Source: an uncultured Lachnospiraceae bacterium
GTDB taxonomy: Bacteria > Bacillota > Clostridia > Lachnospirales > Lachnospiraceae
Direction: 5' to 3'
Length of the DNA stretch: 61,440 bases
Assembly (NCBI GenBank): GCA_949948715.1
Contig: CATLGW010000012.1
Span: 1-61,440, forward strand
The translations under genes were made by a program, and so were the position numbers. Below the pieces are notes generated by a model. That model was not told the origin of the DNA, did no database searches, and saw nothing but the letters and a program-made list of their open reading frames with translations. This document shows positions 9,877 through 18,412 of this stretch, piece by piece (the stretch's first letter is position 1; each line of letters opens with the position of its first letter).

Positions 9877-10797
9877 TTAAAGTTTTCTGACACATTTCTT
9901 TCTGCGGTCATATCGATACAAACTGTCTGACAAAACATCCTCCGGCTCCACCATTGTCTGATTCACCTCCGCAATCATCTCTTTCAAGAGCTCTTCCCGC
10001 TCCCCGTCGTCCACCGGAAGCAGAATCACCTCATGTACCGAGCTGGGCAGGATGTACAAATCCGCCCCCTCCTCCCCGGCAAGCCTCTCCAGCACGCCGG
10101 GATAGAGAATGCAGGCCGCCCCGTGGACCCGGGAGGTATTGCTCAGCACCTTCATGGGAACCCCCTCAAAGATCTCCTGCCTCTCCTCCTCACTCATGCA
10201 GCACTCTCCCAAAGCCTCCTGCTCCTCCAGGATTTCCCTCGCCACGCTTCCCATGGCTCCGCACTCCCAGGGAAAAAGCCGCGGACTGTTCTCCTGAGCT
10301 AAGCGCAGCAGCTCCGCCGTATCGGTTTTCCACATCTCCATATGGGAATTATGAATGAGGATGGCCCCGTCTCCCAGCACCTTCCCCTGGTAAGCGTAGA
10401 AAAAGCATATGGCCAGATCCAGAAATTCAATATGAGGTATCCCCTTCAAAAACTTACGGTTCTTCTCCCTGTGTATCAGCCGATAACAGATTCTGCCCTT
10501 CACCTTTTTGAAATTTTTAAAAAACTCCATATTCACATCCTTTTCCGGCGTATCCTCTCTGTAGATACACAGGAGCTTCTCCACCACCGCCTCCAGGGAT
10601 GCGCCCTTTTCATGGGCCTCCCAGAAGGGATTCAGATAGATTGTGGGGGAAACATTGTGTGTCCGGGACAGAATCAGCAATCCCTGCAGCGTGACATTGT
10701 TATTCTTTGTCACCTCCTGCAGCCTCACCTCAAACTCCTCTCCCAGCTCCTCAGAGATTCTTTCCCGTACCTTTTTCGCAAATACTTTCAGTTCCAT
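9877..10797 (-). CDS. DUF5688 family protein
   Basis: 306 residues from the ATG at 10797, which has AAGGAGA upstream; a longer frame from 10836 lacks a site. It begins MELKVFAKKVRERISEEL and carries the conserved middle region VTLQGLLILSRTHNVSPTIYLNPFWE, with a C-terminal half around ACILYPGVLERLAGEEGADLYILPSSVHEVILLP. This matches the DUF5688 family, common and often multi-copy in Lachnospiraceae. There is no signal peptide or membrane segment. The function is unknown. Confidence 0.8.
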   Translation of the reverse strand: MELKVFAKKVRERISEELGEEFEVRLQEVTKNNNVTLQGLLILSRTHNVSPTIYLNPFWEAHEKGASLEAVVEKLLCIYREDTPEKDVNMEFFKNFKKVKGRICYRLIHREKNRKFLKGIPHIEFLDLAICFFYAYQGKVLGDGAILIHNSHMEMWKTDTAELLRLAQENSPRLFPWECGAMGSVAREILEEQEALGECCMSEEERQEIFEGVPMKVLSNTSRVHGAACILYPGVLERLAGEEGADLYILPSSVHEVILLPVDDGEREELLKEMIAEVNQTMVEPEDVLSDSLYRYDRRKKCVRKL

Positions 10798-10916
10798 AGC
10801 TATCTCCTTCTTATAACAATATTTTGTGTTTGTCAATCCTATTTGCCATTAAAAAACTAAATTTACTTTGAGATCACCGGGAGAACTCCCGAAAAGAAAA
10901 AAATTGAAAAAAAGAA

Positions 10917-10956
10917 AAGGCAATCAGCCTGTCCAAAAAGGACGGCTCACTGCCTT
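10917..10956 (-). terminator. Rho-independent terminator after efp
   Basis: On the minus strand AAGGCAGTGAGCCGTCC pairs imperfectly with GGACAGGCTGATTGCCTT around a TTTTT loop, followed by TTCTTTTTTTC. It lies 28 bases after the efp stop. Confidence 0.8.
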
Positions 10957-10983
10957 ACAAGCGTCTGAAAAAAATGCAGTTGA

Positions 10984-11541
10984 CTATACTCTGGACAGAT
11001 ATTCTCCCGTCCTGGTATCGATCTTGATGGTCTCGCCCTGATCCACAAACAGAGGCACGTTAACCTGTGCGCCTGTCTCCACAATGGCGGGCTTGGAAGC
11101 TCCCGTAGCGGTATCTCCCTTGAATCCGGGCTCCGTGTCGGTGATCACCAGCTCCACAAACAGAGGGGGCTCCACGGAAAACACATTGCCGTTGTGGGAA
11201 CAAACCTTGCACATCTCGTTCTCCTTGACAAACTTCAGCGCATTCCCCACCGTCTCCTGATTCAGGGCAACCTGCTCGTAATTCTCCGTATCCATAAAGT
11301 AATACAGATCGCCGTCGTTGTACAAATACTGCATATCCTTCCTGTCAATACGCGCCTGAGGGCATTTCTCGGTGGGGCGGAAAGTTTTCTCCACCACGCC
11401 GCCGCTCTTGATATTCTTCAGCTTAGTTCTGACAAAGGCTGCGCCCTTGCCGGGCTTCACATGCTGGAATTCAATGATCTGGTACACATTGTTATCTAAC
11501 TCAATGGTAACGCCATTTCTGAAATCACCTGCAGAAATCAT
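10984..11541 (-). CDS. efp: Elongation factor P
   Basis: Relieves ribosome stalling at proline runs. The 185-residue protein has the KOW-like N-terminal domain with the tip residue Lys32 ([10 protein letters not shown]), the site modified in other bacteria, and two OB domains ending GEYLSRV. The start has AGGAGG about 9 bases upstream. No EpmA/EpmB-type modification gene is in the window. In many Clostridia efp sits after aroQ and pepP; here aroKQ is adjacent and pepP is absent. Confidence 0.95.
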   Translation of the reverse strand: MISAGDFRNGVTIELDNNVYQIIEFQHVKPGKGAAFVRTKLKNIKSGGVVEKTFRPTEKCPQARIDRKDMQYLYNDGDLYYFMDTENYEQVALNQETVGNALKFVKENEMCKVCSHNGNVFSVEPPLFVELVITDTEPGFKGDTATGASKPAIVETGAQVNVPLFVDQGETIKIDTRTGEYLSRV

Positions 11542-11640
11542 AATGTATTCCTCCTAATATTCTTCACGTTATAATTCTTTAACAGTTTAATATAAAAATA
11601 AGCAATTTTCAACTGTTTTTGAAAAAATTCTCAAATTTAC

Positions 11641-12642
11641 TTATCCCAGGCCCAGAAGATAATCGATGGCCTGGAGATACCCGTCCAAGCCCTGGCCGAA
11701 AATCTGCCTGTCGCACACGGGGGCCGTCACGGAAACCTTGCGGAATTCCTCCCGCTTTGTGATATCAGATATGTGGATCTCCACCTTGGGCACGGTTACG
11801 CTTGCCAGCGCGTCCCGAATGGCATAGCTGTAATGGGTGTAGGCCCCGGGGTTGATCACAATACCCTGGGTGCCGTCAAAATACGCCTCCTGAATCCGGT
11901 CGATAATAGCGCCCTCGTGATTGCTCTGAAACACAGTGATTTCGCTGCCCGTCTCCGTTCCCTTGTCCGCGATCCTGTCCAGCAGATATTGATAATCCTG
12001 GGTACCGTAGACGCTCTTTTCCCGTATCCCCAGAAAATTAAGATTCGGTCCGTTGATCACCAAAAGTTTCATTTTACCGCCTCCGTCCGCAGCGCCCCTC
12101 CCGGAGCCGTCCCGCGCCTTTCTGTGTTTTTCCAGCTCCCTCACAATGACCGTCAAAAGCTCCTCCATGGCCAGCTCGTCCACATCCACCGCAATATCGG
12201 CGCACTCCTCATAGGCATCCCTGCGGGCTTCCATCAGTTCCCTGATACGCCCCCGGGGATCCTCGCACTGCAGAAGGGGACGGTTCACATCGCCCTTTAG
12301 ACGCTCATACACAGTCTCCGGGCGAATCCTCAAATACACCACCGTGCCGCAGCTGCGCAGCAGCTCCCTGTTCTCGGGCAGCACCGGCGTGCCCCCGCCC
12401 ACGGAAACAATCCTCTCATAGTTCCGGTTTCGTATCTCCCGCAGAAGTTCCGTCTCCATCCTGCGAAAGGCCTGCTCCCCCTGGGTGTCAAAGATCTCCC
12501 GGATGCTTCTGCCCTCCCGCCTTTCAATCTGCCTGTCCGTGTCCTCCACCGGTATCCGCATCCGGTAGGACAGCTTCAGACCCACGCTGGTCTTCCCGCT
12601 TCCCATAAAACCGATTAAAATAATATTCCTCTTTCGTTCCAT
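11641..12642 (-). CDS. Fused shikimate kinase - type II 3-dehydroquinase
   Basis: Two shikimate-pathway enzymes in one reading frame. Residues ~1-175 are shikimate kinase AroK: Walker A GFMGSGKTSVG, substrate region EDTDRQIE and VSVGGGTPVL. Residues ~191-333 are a complete type II dehydroquinase AroQ: MKLLVINGPNLNFLG, the active-site Tyr in REKSVYGTQ, SNHEGAIID, and VEIHISD. The linker codes for a GGAGG sequence 7 bases before an in-frame ATG at 12072, so a free 143-residue AroQ could also be made. The ATG at 12642 has GGAGG upstream. aroE follows upstream in the same direction. Confidence 0.9.
   Translation of the reverse strand: MERKRNIILIGFMGSGKTSVGLKLSYRMRIPVEDTDRQIERREGRSIREIFDTQGEQAFRRMETELLREIRNRNYERIVSVGGGTPVLPENRELLRSCGTVVYLRIRPETVYERLKGDVNRPLLQCEDPRGRIRELMEARRDAYEECADIAVDVDELAMEELLTVIVRELEKHRKARDGSGRGAADGGGKMKLLVINGPNLNFLGIREKSVYGTQDYQYLLDRIADKGTETGSEITVFQSNHEGAIIDRIQEAYFDGTQGIVINPGAYTHYSYAIRDALASVTVPKVEIHISDITKREEFRKVSVTAPVCDRQIFGQGLDGYLQAIDYLLGLG
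12059..12084 (-). promoter_or_regulatory. Internal ribosome binding site and start within aroKQ
   Basis: In the linker between the two domains, GGAGG is followed by seven bases and ATG (12072-12070), exactly at the first residue of the dehydroquinase domain. This is as good as the sites of the independent genes nearby and would yield a normal-length AroQ. Whether it is used is an inference. Confidence 0.55.
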
Positions 12643-12721
12643 TCTTCCGCCTCCCGCCCAAAGCATCCCGGACCACTCCACTCGCCCGGCTCAAGGAATT
12701 GCCAAGAATCTTTAACCGTTC

Positions 12722-13600
12722 CTAAGCTCCGCTCCTCCCCATGGCCCTGAGCATGGCCCCGTAAGCCTGCTCGGCCAGATCATCCCCCACTTCTCTTTCC
12801 GTCCAGAGCTCGTAGGCGATCACTCCCTGGTAGAGCAGCATCCTCAGGCCGCAGAAAGCCCGTCCCCCATGGGCCCGCACCAGCTTCATAAACCGGGTCT
12901 CCAGAGGATTGAATATCAAGTCATAGCCCGTGTGAATTCTCTCATAAAATGCCTCGTCCTCGATCACCGCAGCGTCCTCCCGGGGATGCATCCCCACGCT
13001 GGTGGCCTGGACGGCCAGATACTTCCCGGTGCCGGGCAGCTCCCTCCAGCCCTCTAACGGCAGCGCCTCCGCAAACCTTCTCCCCAGAAGACCGTTGACC
13101 TCCCGGGCAATCTGCTCTCCCCGGGAAAGGGTGCGGTTTAAAATCGTAACGCCCAAGGCACCCCTCTGGGCCAGAAGGATAGCCACCGCCCGGGCCACAC
13201 CGCCGGCTCCCAGAATCACCGCCTGCTCTCCCTCCACCTTCACGCCGTCCCGGCACATGGCCCGGTACAGCCCCGGCATATCGGTATTGTAGCCCATGAA
13301 GCCGTCCCGTGTCCGCACCAGCGTGTTCACCGCGCCTATCTTCTCCGCCAGAGGATCCAGCTTATGCAGAAACGGGATCACCTCGCTCTTGTAGGGCACC
13401 GTCACGTTCAAGCCCAGAAAATTGAGAGCCCAGGCGCCCTTCACCGCCTCCTCCACCTGTCCCCGGGGCACGTGAAAAGGAGCGTAGGCCAAATTCTCAC
13501 CGGTGGCCGCCGCCAGAGTGTTGTGTATGACCGGTGACATGGTATGCTCCACCGGATTGCCCATAAGCCCGCAGACGCGGGTATAACCGTCAATTGCCAT
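12722..13600 (-). CDS. aroE: Shikimate dehydrogenase
   Basis: Reduces 3-dehydroshikimate with NADPH. The 292-residue protein has the substrate-binding start GLMGNPVEHTMSPVIHN, the catalytic Lys in NVTVPYKSEV, the conserved GAVNTLV and GYNTDMPG motifs, and the nucleotide fold VILGAGGVARAVAILLAQRG. With the adjacent aroKQ it covers three consecutive shikimate-pathway steps. Confidence 0.95.
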   Translation of the reverse strand: MAIDGYTRVCGLMGNPVEHTMSPVIHNTLAAATGENLAYAPFHVPRGQVEEAVKGAWALNFLGLNVTVPYKSEVIPFLHKLDPLAEKIGAVNTLVRTRDGFMGYNTDMPGLYRAMCRDGVKVEGEQAVILGAGGVARAVAILLAQRGALGVTILNRTLSRGEQIAREVNGLLGRRFAEALPLEGWRELPGTGKYLAVQATSVGMHPREDAAVIEDEAFYERIHTGYDLIFNPLETRFMKLVRAHGGRAFCGLRMLLYQGVIAYELWTEREVGDDLAEQAYGAMLRAMGRSGA

Positions 13601-13657
13601 AGAACCCTCCCTTATTAAGTCCCGCAGACACCCTCCCGGCGCCCAGACAAGCAGGAC

Positions 13658-14158
13658 TTATCTTCTGTGCCTTCTGTGATAAAAAAACAGCACAATTTTC
13701 TCCAGAAAGCGCTTGAGGACAATCTGTATTTCCTCCCTGGGATGAATGGGCCTGGTCAGATACGTCTCAATTCCCGCCCGCTTGGCCCCCCACACGTCGG
13801 TAAAAAGCTGGTCTCCCACAAAAAGCGTGTTTTCCCTCTGGGTTCCCATCAGCTCCATTGCCCGCAGATATCCGCTTCGGGAGGGCTTTCCCGCCTTGAA
13901 AATGTAGGGTGAGCCCACGCTGTGGGCAAAGGCTTTCACCCGGGGCTCCTTGTTGTTGGACAGAAGGACGGTCCGGTATCCCAGGCCGCCCAGCCGCTCA
14001 AAGAGAGCGCTGGCCCTCTCGTCCGCCGGCGCTCCGTGGGGCGCCAGAGTGTTGTCTATATCATATATTATGCCCCGATAGCCCTCTCGGTACAAAGCCT
14101 CGTAGTCGATCTCATAAGCGCTGTCTGACTCATGGTCGGGATAAAATCTCTCCAGCAT
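13658..14158 (-). CDS. yqeG: YqeG-family HAD-IIIA phosphatase
   Basis: 166 residues. The HAD motifs are intact: motif I DIDNTLAPHG, motif II LLSNNKE, motif III Lys in KAGKPSRSGY, and motif IV FVGDQLFTDVWGAKRAG. YqeG members hydrolyse phosphate monoesters, and relatives act on phosphatidylglycerophosphate; the substrate here is not shown. It lies 57 bases upstream of aroE, the usual clostridial neighbourhood. Confidence 0.88.
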   Translation of the reverse strand: MLERFYPDHESDSAYEIDYEALYREGYRGIIYDIDNTLAPHGAPADERASALFERLGGLGYRTVLLSNNKEPRVKAFAHSVGSPYIFKAGKPSRSGYLRAMELMGTQRENTLFVGDQLFTDVWGAKRAGIETYLTRPIHPREEIQIVLKRFLEKIVLFFYHRRHRR

Positions 14159-14252
14159 AAAGCAACTCCCTGTCTCTGTGCTTCCTCATTCCGCAATATT
14201 CATTACTATACCATTTTTCGCTCCGCAATACAACCGAAATTCGCCCAGCCGC

Positions 14253-16391
14253 TTAAATTTCCACCACGTTCAGCCTGCTTCCCATGCGGCTTAATATCTC
14301 GTTGGCAATGCTTCCCCCGTCGCCCGCCACCTGAGCCGCCGTGATCTCCTCCTCCCCGTCCCTGCCGATCAGAGTCGCCACCATGCCCACCCTGATTTCA
14401 GGCAGCCCGGTGACATCCACCGACAACTGATCCATGCAGATATTCCCCACTATGGGCGCTCTGCGCCCCTCTATCAGAACCTCTCCCGCTCCCCGGGAGA
14501 GATTTCTGGGGACCCCGTCCCCATAGCCCACGGACAAAACGGCAATTCTGCTGTCTCTATCCGCCACAAAGGCCCTGTCGTATCCCACACTCTCCCCTCT
14601 GCCCACCTCCCGGACCAGTATCACCCTGGCCTTTAAGGACAGCACCGGCCTTAAGTCAAGCTGCAGCCCGGTACAGTCTCCGGGAGAACCAAGAGCACCG
14701 TACAGGGCGATGCCCGCACGCACATAATCTCCGGAAAACTCCGGATAATTCAACAGTCCGTAGCTGCTCTGGAGATGCACCGGCGGCAGTTTGATCCCCT
14801 CCGCCGTAAGCCCCTCCAGAAATCCCCGAAAGCGCTCCTCCTGCCCCCTTGTAAATCTCACGTCCTGCTCCCTGCCGCTGTCGGACACACAAAGATGGGT
14901 AAAAACCCCGCAGATATTCAGATACCTCATGGAAAATGCCCGGACCGCCTTCTGTACGTCCCCCGCGTCAAACCCCAGCCTGTGCATCCCCGTGTCCACC
15001 TTCAATTGAGTTTTTACGGATACCCGCCGGCGGTTCAGCGCCCTGGCGTACTCATAGTCGATCAGCGTCTGCGTCAGGTTAAATTTGTGCAGTTCCCCGG
15101 CTCTGGCGGGATGAGTATACCCCAGAATCAAAATCTCTCCCCGGATGCCGAAACGGCGCAGACGGATGGCCTCGTCTATGGTGGCCACCGCAAAATCCCT
15201 GACTCCACCGCGGTTTAAGCAGGTTGCGATCCCGAACAGACCGTGTCCGTAGCCCTCCGCCTTCACCACTGCCATCAGGCGGCACCCGTCGGGCATGGCC
15301 TCCTGCAGCTTTCTTGCATTGTGAAGCAGATTGTCCCTGTGAATCTCCACCCAGGCCCGGTCTCTGCCCGTGTTTGCACGAACCCTTCTTTTGTCTGCCA
15401 GACATCCATATCCCCGGGACAGCGCCGCCGCTCCCGCCGCCGACAGAAACGCCACCGAAAGGAAATGCCCCAGGCTGTTTTCGATCAAAAGCTCCTGCAG
15501 TCCCAAGAGCTTTGCAAAAAGCCTGACCGCAACAATCACCATGGGGTGGATGATATAGAGAAACAGCGCGGTCCGTCTGAGGCCCTTTTTCCCGGGGCCT
15601 CTAAAATGCAGCAAAATCCCAAACAGGAAATAGCTGCAGGGCAAAAGGAACAGGTACATGCTGTCATGCCGCTGCCACTCCAAGCCATGTAACAGCATTC
15701 CCTCCCCGAACAAACACGCAAAGGAGAGGACAAAACCCACTATGCTTTTTTGAAGGGTCAGACTCTCCTCCCTCTCCCTTAAGAAACCTCCCATGACAAA
15801 GAACACAGGGGCGAAAAAGAGGCCGTTTCTGGTATAGTCCATCACCTCAAACAGGGAATCATACCCTGCCTTTAAGGGGGGAAGGCTCTCGGTAAGTCCG
15901 AAATAGCTGTCCCCCAAAAGCCCCAAAAGATAGAGCAGAAGGGCCGCCCCAAATCCTCCCCCAAATCCCAGTCTTCCCACCAGATGCCAGGAAAGAAAAG
16001 CCCCCAGCATGGCGGCGGGCAGGTACCAGAGATGGTACAGGGTGCCGTCCAGGCACAGATCCTTGATGAGATTGGGCAGCAGATGCTCCTGCCCAAAATA
16101 TCCGTTATAGAGATTGAGGGGAAGATAGAACAGGATGGCGGCGAGATACAGCCCCAACATCTTCTTCAAAAATCCGTGAAGCCTGTCCCCGTTCTCCCGA
16201 AACCCGGAAATCAGGAAAAACCCCGATGTCATAAAGAAAAAGGGAACGGCGAGACGGGCGACTATCCTTGTCAGGATAAAATCTCCCGTCTCGCTGTAGG
16301 TGGAGAGGGGCGAGGTGTGAATGGTCACAATCAGAATCGCCGCCGCAATCCTGAAACTGTCAATCCCCGTGTATGCCTTGCCCTGCTTCAT
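14253..16391 (-). CDS. vanT: VanT-type membrane serine/alanine racemase
   Basis: Makes D-Ser for D-Ala-D-Ser peptidoglycan ends. Residues ~1-335 form an acyltransferase-3-like membrane domain with about ten hydrophobic segments; ~345-712 is an alanine-racemase fold with the PLP Lys377 (MAVVKAEGYGHG) and the second catalytic base Tyr604 (SVGYDRAF). The chosen ATG overlaps the vanXY stop (ATGA) and has GGGAGG 7 bases upstream; a TTG five codons earlier would contain that site. The 712-residue length and domain order match VanT of VanG and VanC systems. Last gene of the vanG-vanXY-vanT unit. Confidence 0.92.
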   Translation of the reverse strand: MKQGKAYTGIDSFRIAAAILIVTIHTSPLSTYSETGDFILTRIVARLAVPFFFMTSGFFLISGFRENGDRLHGFLKKMLGLYLAAILFYLPLNLYNGYFGQEHLLPNLIKDLCLDGTLYHLWYLPAAMLGAFLSWHLVGRLGFGGGFGAALLLYLLGLLGDSYFGLTESLPPLKAGYDSLFEVMDYTRNGLFFAPVFFVMGGFLREREESLTLQKSIVGFVLSFACLFGEGMLLHGLEWQRHDSMYLFLLPCSYFLFGILLHFRGPGKKGLRRTALFLYIIHPMVIVAVRLFAKLLGLQELLIENSLGHFLSVAFLSAAGAAALSRGYGCLADKRRVRANTGRDRAWVEIHRDNLLHNARKLQEAMPDGCRLMAVVKAEGYGHGLFGIATCLNRGGVRDFAVATIDEAIRLRRFGIRGEILILGYTHPARAGELHKFNLTQTLIDYEYARALNRRRVSVKTQLKVDTGMHRLGFDAGDVQKAVRAFSMRYLNICGVFTHLCVSDSGREQDVRFTRGQEERFRGFLEGLTAEGIKLPPVHLQSSYGLLNYPEFSGDYVRAGIALYGALGSPGDCTGLQLDLRPVLSLKARVILVREVGRGESVGYDRAFVADRDSRIAVLSVGYGDGVPRNLSRGAGEVLIEGRRAPIVGNICMDQLSVDVTGLPEIRVGMVATLIGRDGEEEITAAQVAGDGGSIANEILSRMGSRLNVVEI

Positions 16392-17146
16392 TGCTCTTCC
16401 TCCCAAAATGTCACGATCACTCCCTGCCCGTCGCCGCCGGACATCTTACAGACGCTGCCTGTAGGCAGCATAAGCTTCTCATTCTCCTGTGTGTTCCCGG
16501 GAACGAGGATTATGCCGTAGGTCTTTCCCCTGTCCTGAAACCGGAAAGGACGGCACAGGTCAGGGTATCCCCGAAGCAGCTCCAGATATTCCTCCAGGGT
16601 AAGCCCTTCCATTTCCATAATCCGGGAATGAGGATACCCCACATATCTGAAATGCCACGGCTCATGGGCAATCCCCGTGATCTTCTCCTTTCCCGCGGGA
16701 TAGCGCTCCACAAATCCATACTCCGAGGCTATTTTTCGAAATTCGCCGCAGATTCCCTCATAGGGAAAATCCGGCCGGATAAAATCAATCTCATCCTTCT
16801 TAAGTGCCAGGTCGATGGCCAGTCCCGTCTGATGCTCGCTGTGGCCGGGAAGCGCCACAAAGCTGCGGGTGAATTCCTCCCCGTTTTTCGCCAGAGAGTC
16901 GTCCCATATTTCCTGTTGCTCCCTGAGGGAGCGGTAGCCGCTCACCGGCACGATCTCCCCGTCGCCGCAGACGGCCAGGAGCGCCCTGCGCAGATGCAGC
17001 GCTGCCTCCCACGCAAGCAGAATATCCGGATACTCCTCCAGGGCGGGAATCATTCTCTGCCCGGCATCCTCTTCCAGGGGAACCCTTCCGTTGACCAAAA
17101 TCAGGTTTCCCCTCTTTTCCCATTCCTTTGTCAAAACCATGTCCAT
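16388..17146 (-). CDS. vanXY: VanXY-type D,D-peptidase
   Basis: Removes normal D-Ala-ended precursors. The 252-residue protein has the M15 zinc site SEHQTGLAID (His105, Asp112) and EPWH (catalytic Glu162, zinc His165), with the conserved substrate region VSGYRSLREQQEIW. No signal peptide or membrane anchor is visible, which fits a cytoplasmic VanXY rather than a membrane VanY. It starts one base after the vanG stop and overlaps vanT by 4 bases, so translation is coupled. Confidence 0.9.
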   Translation of the reverse strand: MDMVLTKEWEKRGNLILVNGRVPLEEDAGQRMIPALEEYPDILLAWEAALHLRRALLAVCGDGEIVPVSGYRSLREQQEIWDDSLAKNGEEFTRSFVALPGHSEHQTGLAIDLALKKDEIDFIRPDFPYEGICGEFRKIASEYGFVERYPAGKEKITGIAHEPWHFRYVGYPHSRIMEMEGLTLEEYLELLRGYPDLCRPFRFQDRGKTYGIILVPGNTQENEKLMLPTGSVCKMSGGDGQGVIVTFWEEEQ

Positions 17147-17147
17147 T

Positions 17148-18191
17148 TTAGAGATATAACCCTATCAGCCGCTCCAGCACCTCCCGGAAGGAGAGACCGA
17201 TTCCTTTCATCATATTGGGATAACGACTGTGGGAGGTAAAGCCCGGGATTGTATTGACCTCGTTGAACACGATTTCCCCCGAGGGCCCAAGGAACATATC
17301 TACCCTGGCAAATCCCGAGCAGCCAAGGGCCCGGTATATGACCGCGGCCGCCTCCCGTATCCTCTGCTCCTGCTCCGCGCCGATCCTGGCCGGCATATAG
17401 ATCCGCGAGGTCTTCAGGGTGTATTTCTCCGTGTAGTCAAAGAAACCCTCCGCCAGCTCTATCTCGTCCACCCGCCCTATGGTCAGCTCCTCGTTTCCCA
17501 GAACGGCACAGCCCACCTCAAATCCGTCCACATTTTCCTCCACCACGACCTTGTCGTCATGGAGAAAGGCCAGCTTTAGCGCGGCCCTCATCTGCCCTCT
17601 CTCGGTGACCCGGGTGATGCCGAAGGAGGATCCTGCCCTGGCGGGCTTTACAAAGAGGGGATAGCCCAGCCTCTCTGACCACTGAAGGGCTCTCTCCTCC
17701 TCTCCTCTTCCAAAGGCCGCCGACTTCGGCACCGGGATACCCGCCGCCTGTACCAGACGATGGGCGGCATCCTTATCCATGCACAGCGCGGAGGCCAGGG
17801 TGCCGCAGCCCGCCACCGGAATCCCCGCCAGCTCAAAGAGTCCCTGGACGGTGCCGTCCTCCCCGCATTTGCCGTGAAGAACGGGAAATGCCAAATCCAG
17901 TGGCTGCTCCCGCCTCCCCTGGGGCCAAAATTCTATCAGCCCGTGAAGGGAACGGCTCTGGGACACCGCTACGGGAATCAGCTTTTCCGTCTCCTTCCAC
18001 CATTCGTTCCTCGCTACCCCCTCATAATCCCCCAGATATCGGTACCATTCCCCCTCCTTGGTGATGCCCAGGGAGATAATTCTATACTTTCCCCCGTCTA
18101 AGCTTTTCAGCACCGAGGACGCCGACTGCAGCGACACCTCGTGCTCCGTGGAATATCCTCCGAATATTACGGCAATTGTTTTTGTCTCCAT
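17148..18191 (-). CDS. vanG: D-alanine-D-serine ligase, VanG type
   Basis: ATP-grasp ligase building the low-affinity D-Ala-D-Ser dipeptide. It has the N-terminal FGGYSTEHEVSLQSA motif, FPVLHGKCGEDGT, the ATP-binding FVKPARAGSSFGI, the omega-loop region FDYTEKYTLKTSRIY characteristic of VanG, and the metal-binding FNEVNTIPGFTSHSRYP. The second of two close ATGs (18191) is chosen, since GGGAGG is ~10 bases from it but only one base from the first. At 347 residues it matches VanG. It is preceded by its own promoter region. Confidence 0.93.
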   Translation of the reverse strand: METKTIAVIFGGYSTEHEVSLQSASSVLKSLDGGKYRIISLGITKEGEWYRYLGDYEGVARNEWWKETEKLIPVAVSQSRSLHGLIEFWPQGRREQPLDLAFPVLHGKCGEDGTVQGLFELAGIPVAGCGTLASALCMDKDAAHRLVQAAGIPVPKSAAFGRGEEERALQWSERLGYPLFVKPARAGSSFGITRVTERGQMRAALKLAFLHDDKVVVEENVDGFEVGCAVLGNEELTIGRVDEIELAEGFFDYTEKYTLKTSRIYMPARIGAEQEQRIREAAAVIYRALGCSGFARVDMFLGPSGEIVFNEVNTIPGFTSHSRYPNMMKGIGLSFREVLERLIGLYL

Positions 18192-18235
18192 CTTTTCCAT
18201 CCCTCCCTGCGCTGCCCGCGCCTGTCTGTAAACTT

Positions 18236-18291
18236 ATCATAAAAGAAATTTTTTTAAGAAAAAATCATCCAAATCTTTAAGATTCGCTTAA
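18236..18291 (-). promoter_or_regulatory. vanG promoter with candidate VanR half-sites
   Basis: On the minus strand TATGAT (18241-18236) is a good -10, but the -35 position is only a T-run, as expected for an activated promoter. Upstream, TTAAG (18291-18287) and TTAAAG (18280-18275) form direct repeats with an 11-bp period, the spacing used by OmpR/VanR-type regulators. They lie about 35 bases upstream of the -10. Assignment to VanR is an inference from position and spacing. Confidence 0.5.
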
Positions 18292-18307
18292 CGCCTCATT
18301 TCGCGCA

Positions 18308-18353
18308 AAAAACCGCCCCTTTGAAGTTTATCCTATCAAAGGAGCGGTCTTTT
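18308..18353 (-). terminator. Rho-independent terminator after vanS
   Basis: On the minus strand ACCGCTCCTTTGA pairs with TCAAAGGGGCGGT and is followed by TTTTTTG. It separates the vanRS transcript from the downstream vanG-vanXY-vanT unit. Confidence 0.85.
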
Positions 18354-18412
18354 GTTATCCGCAATATCCCACGGTTTTTCTAGTTTTTTATAATTTATTT
18401 CTTACGATTTTC

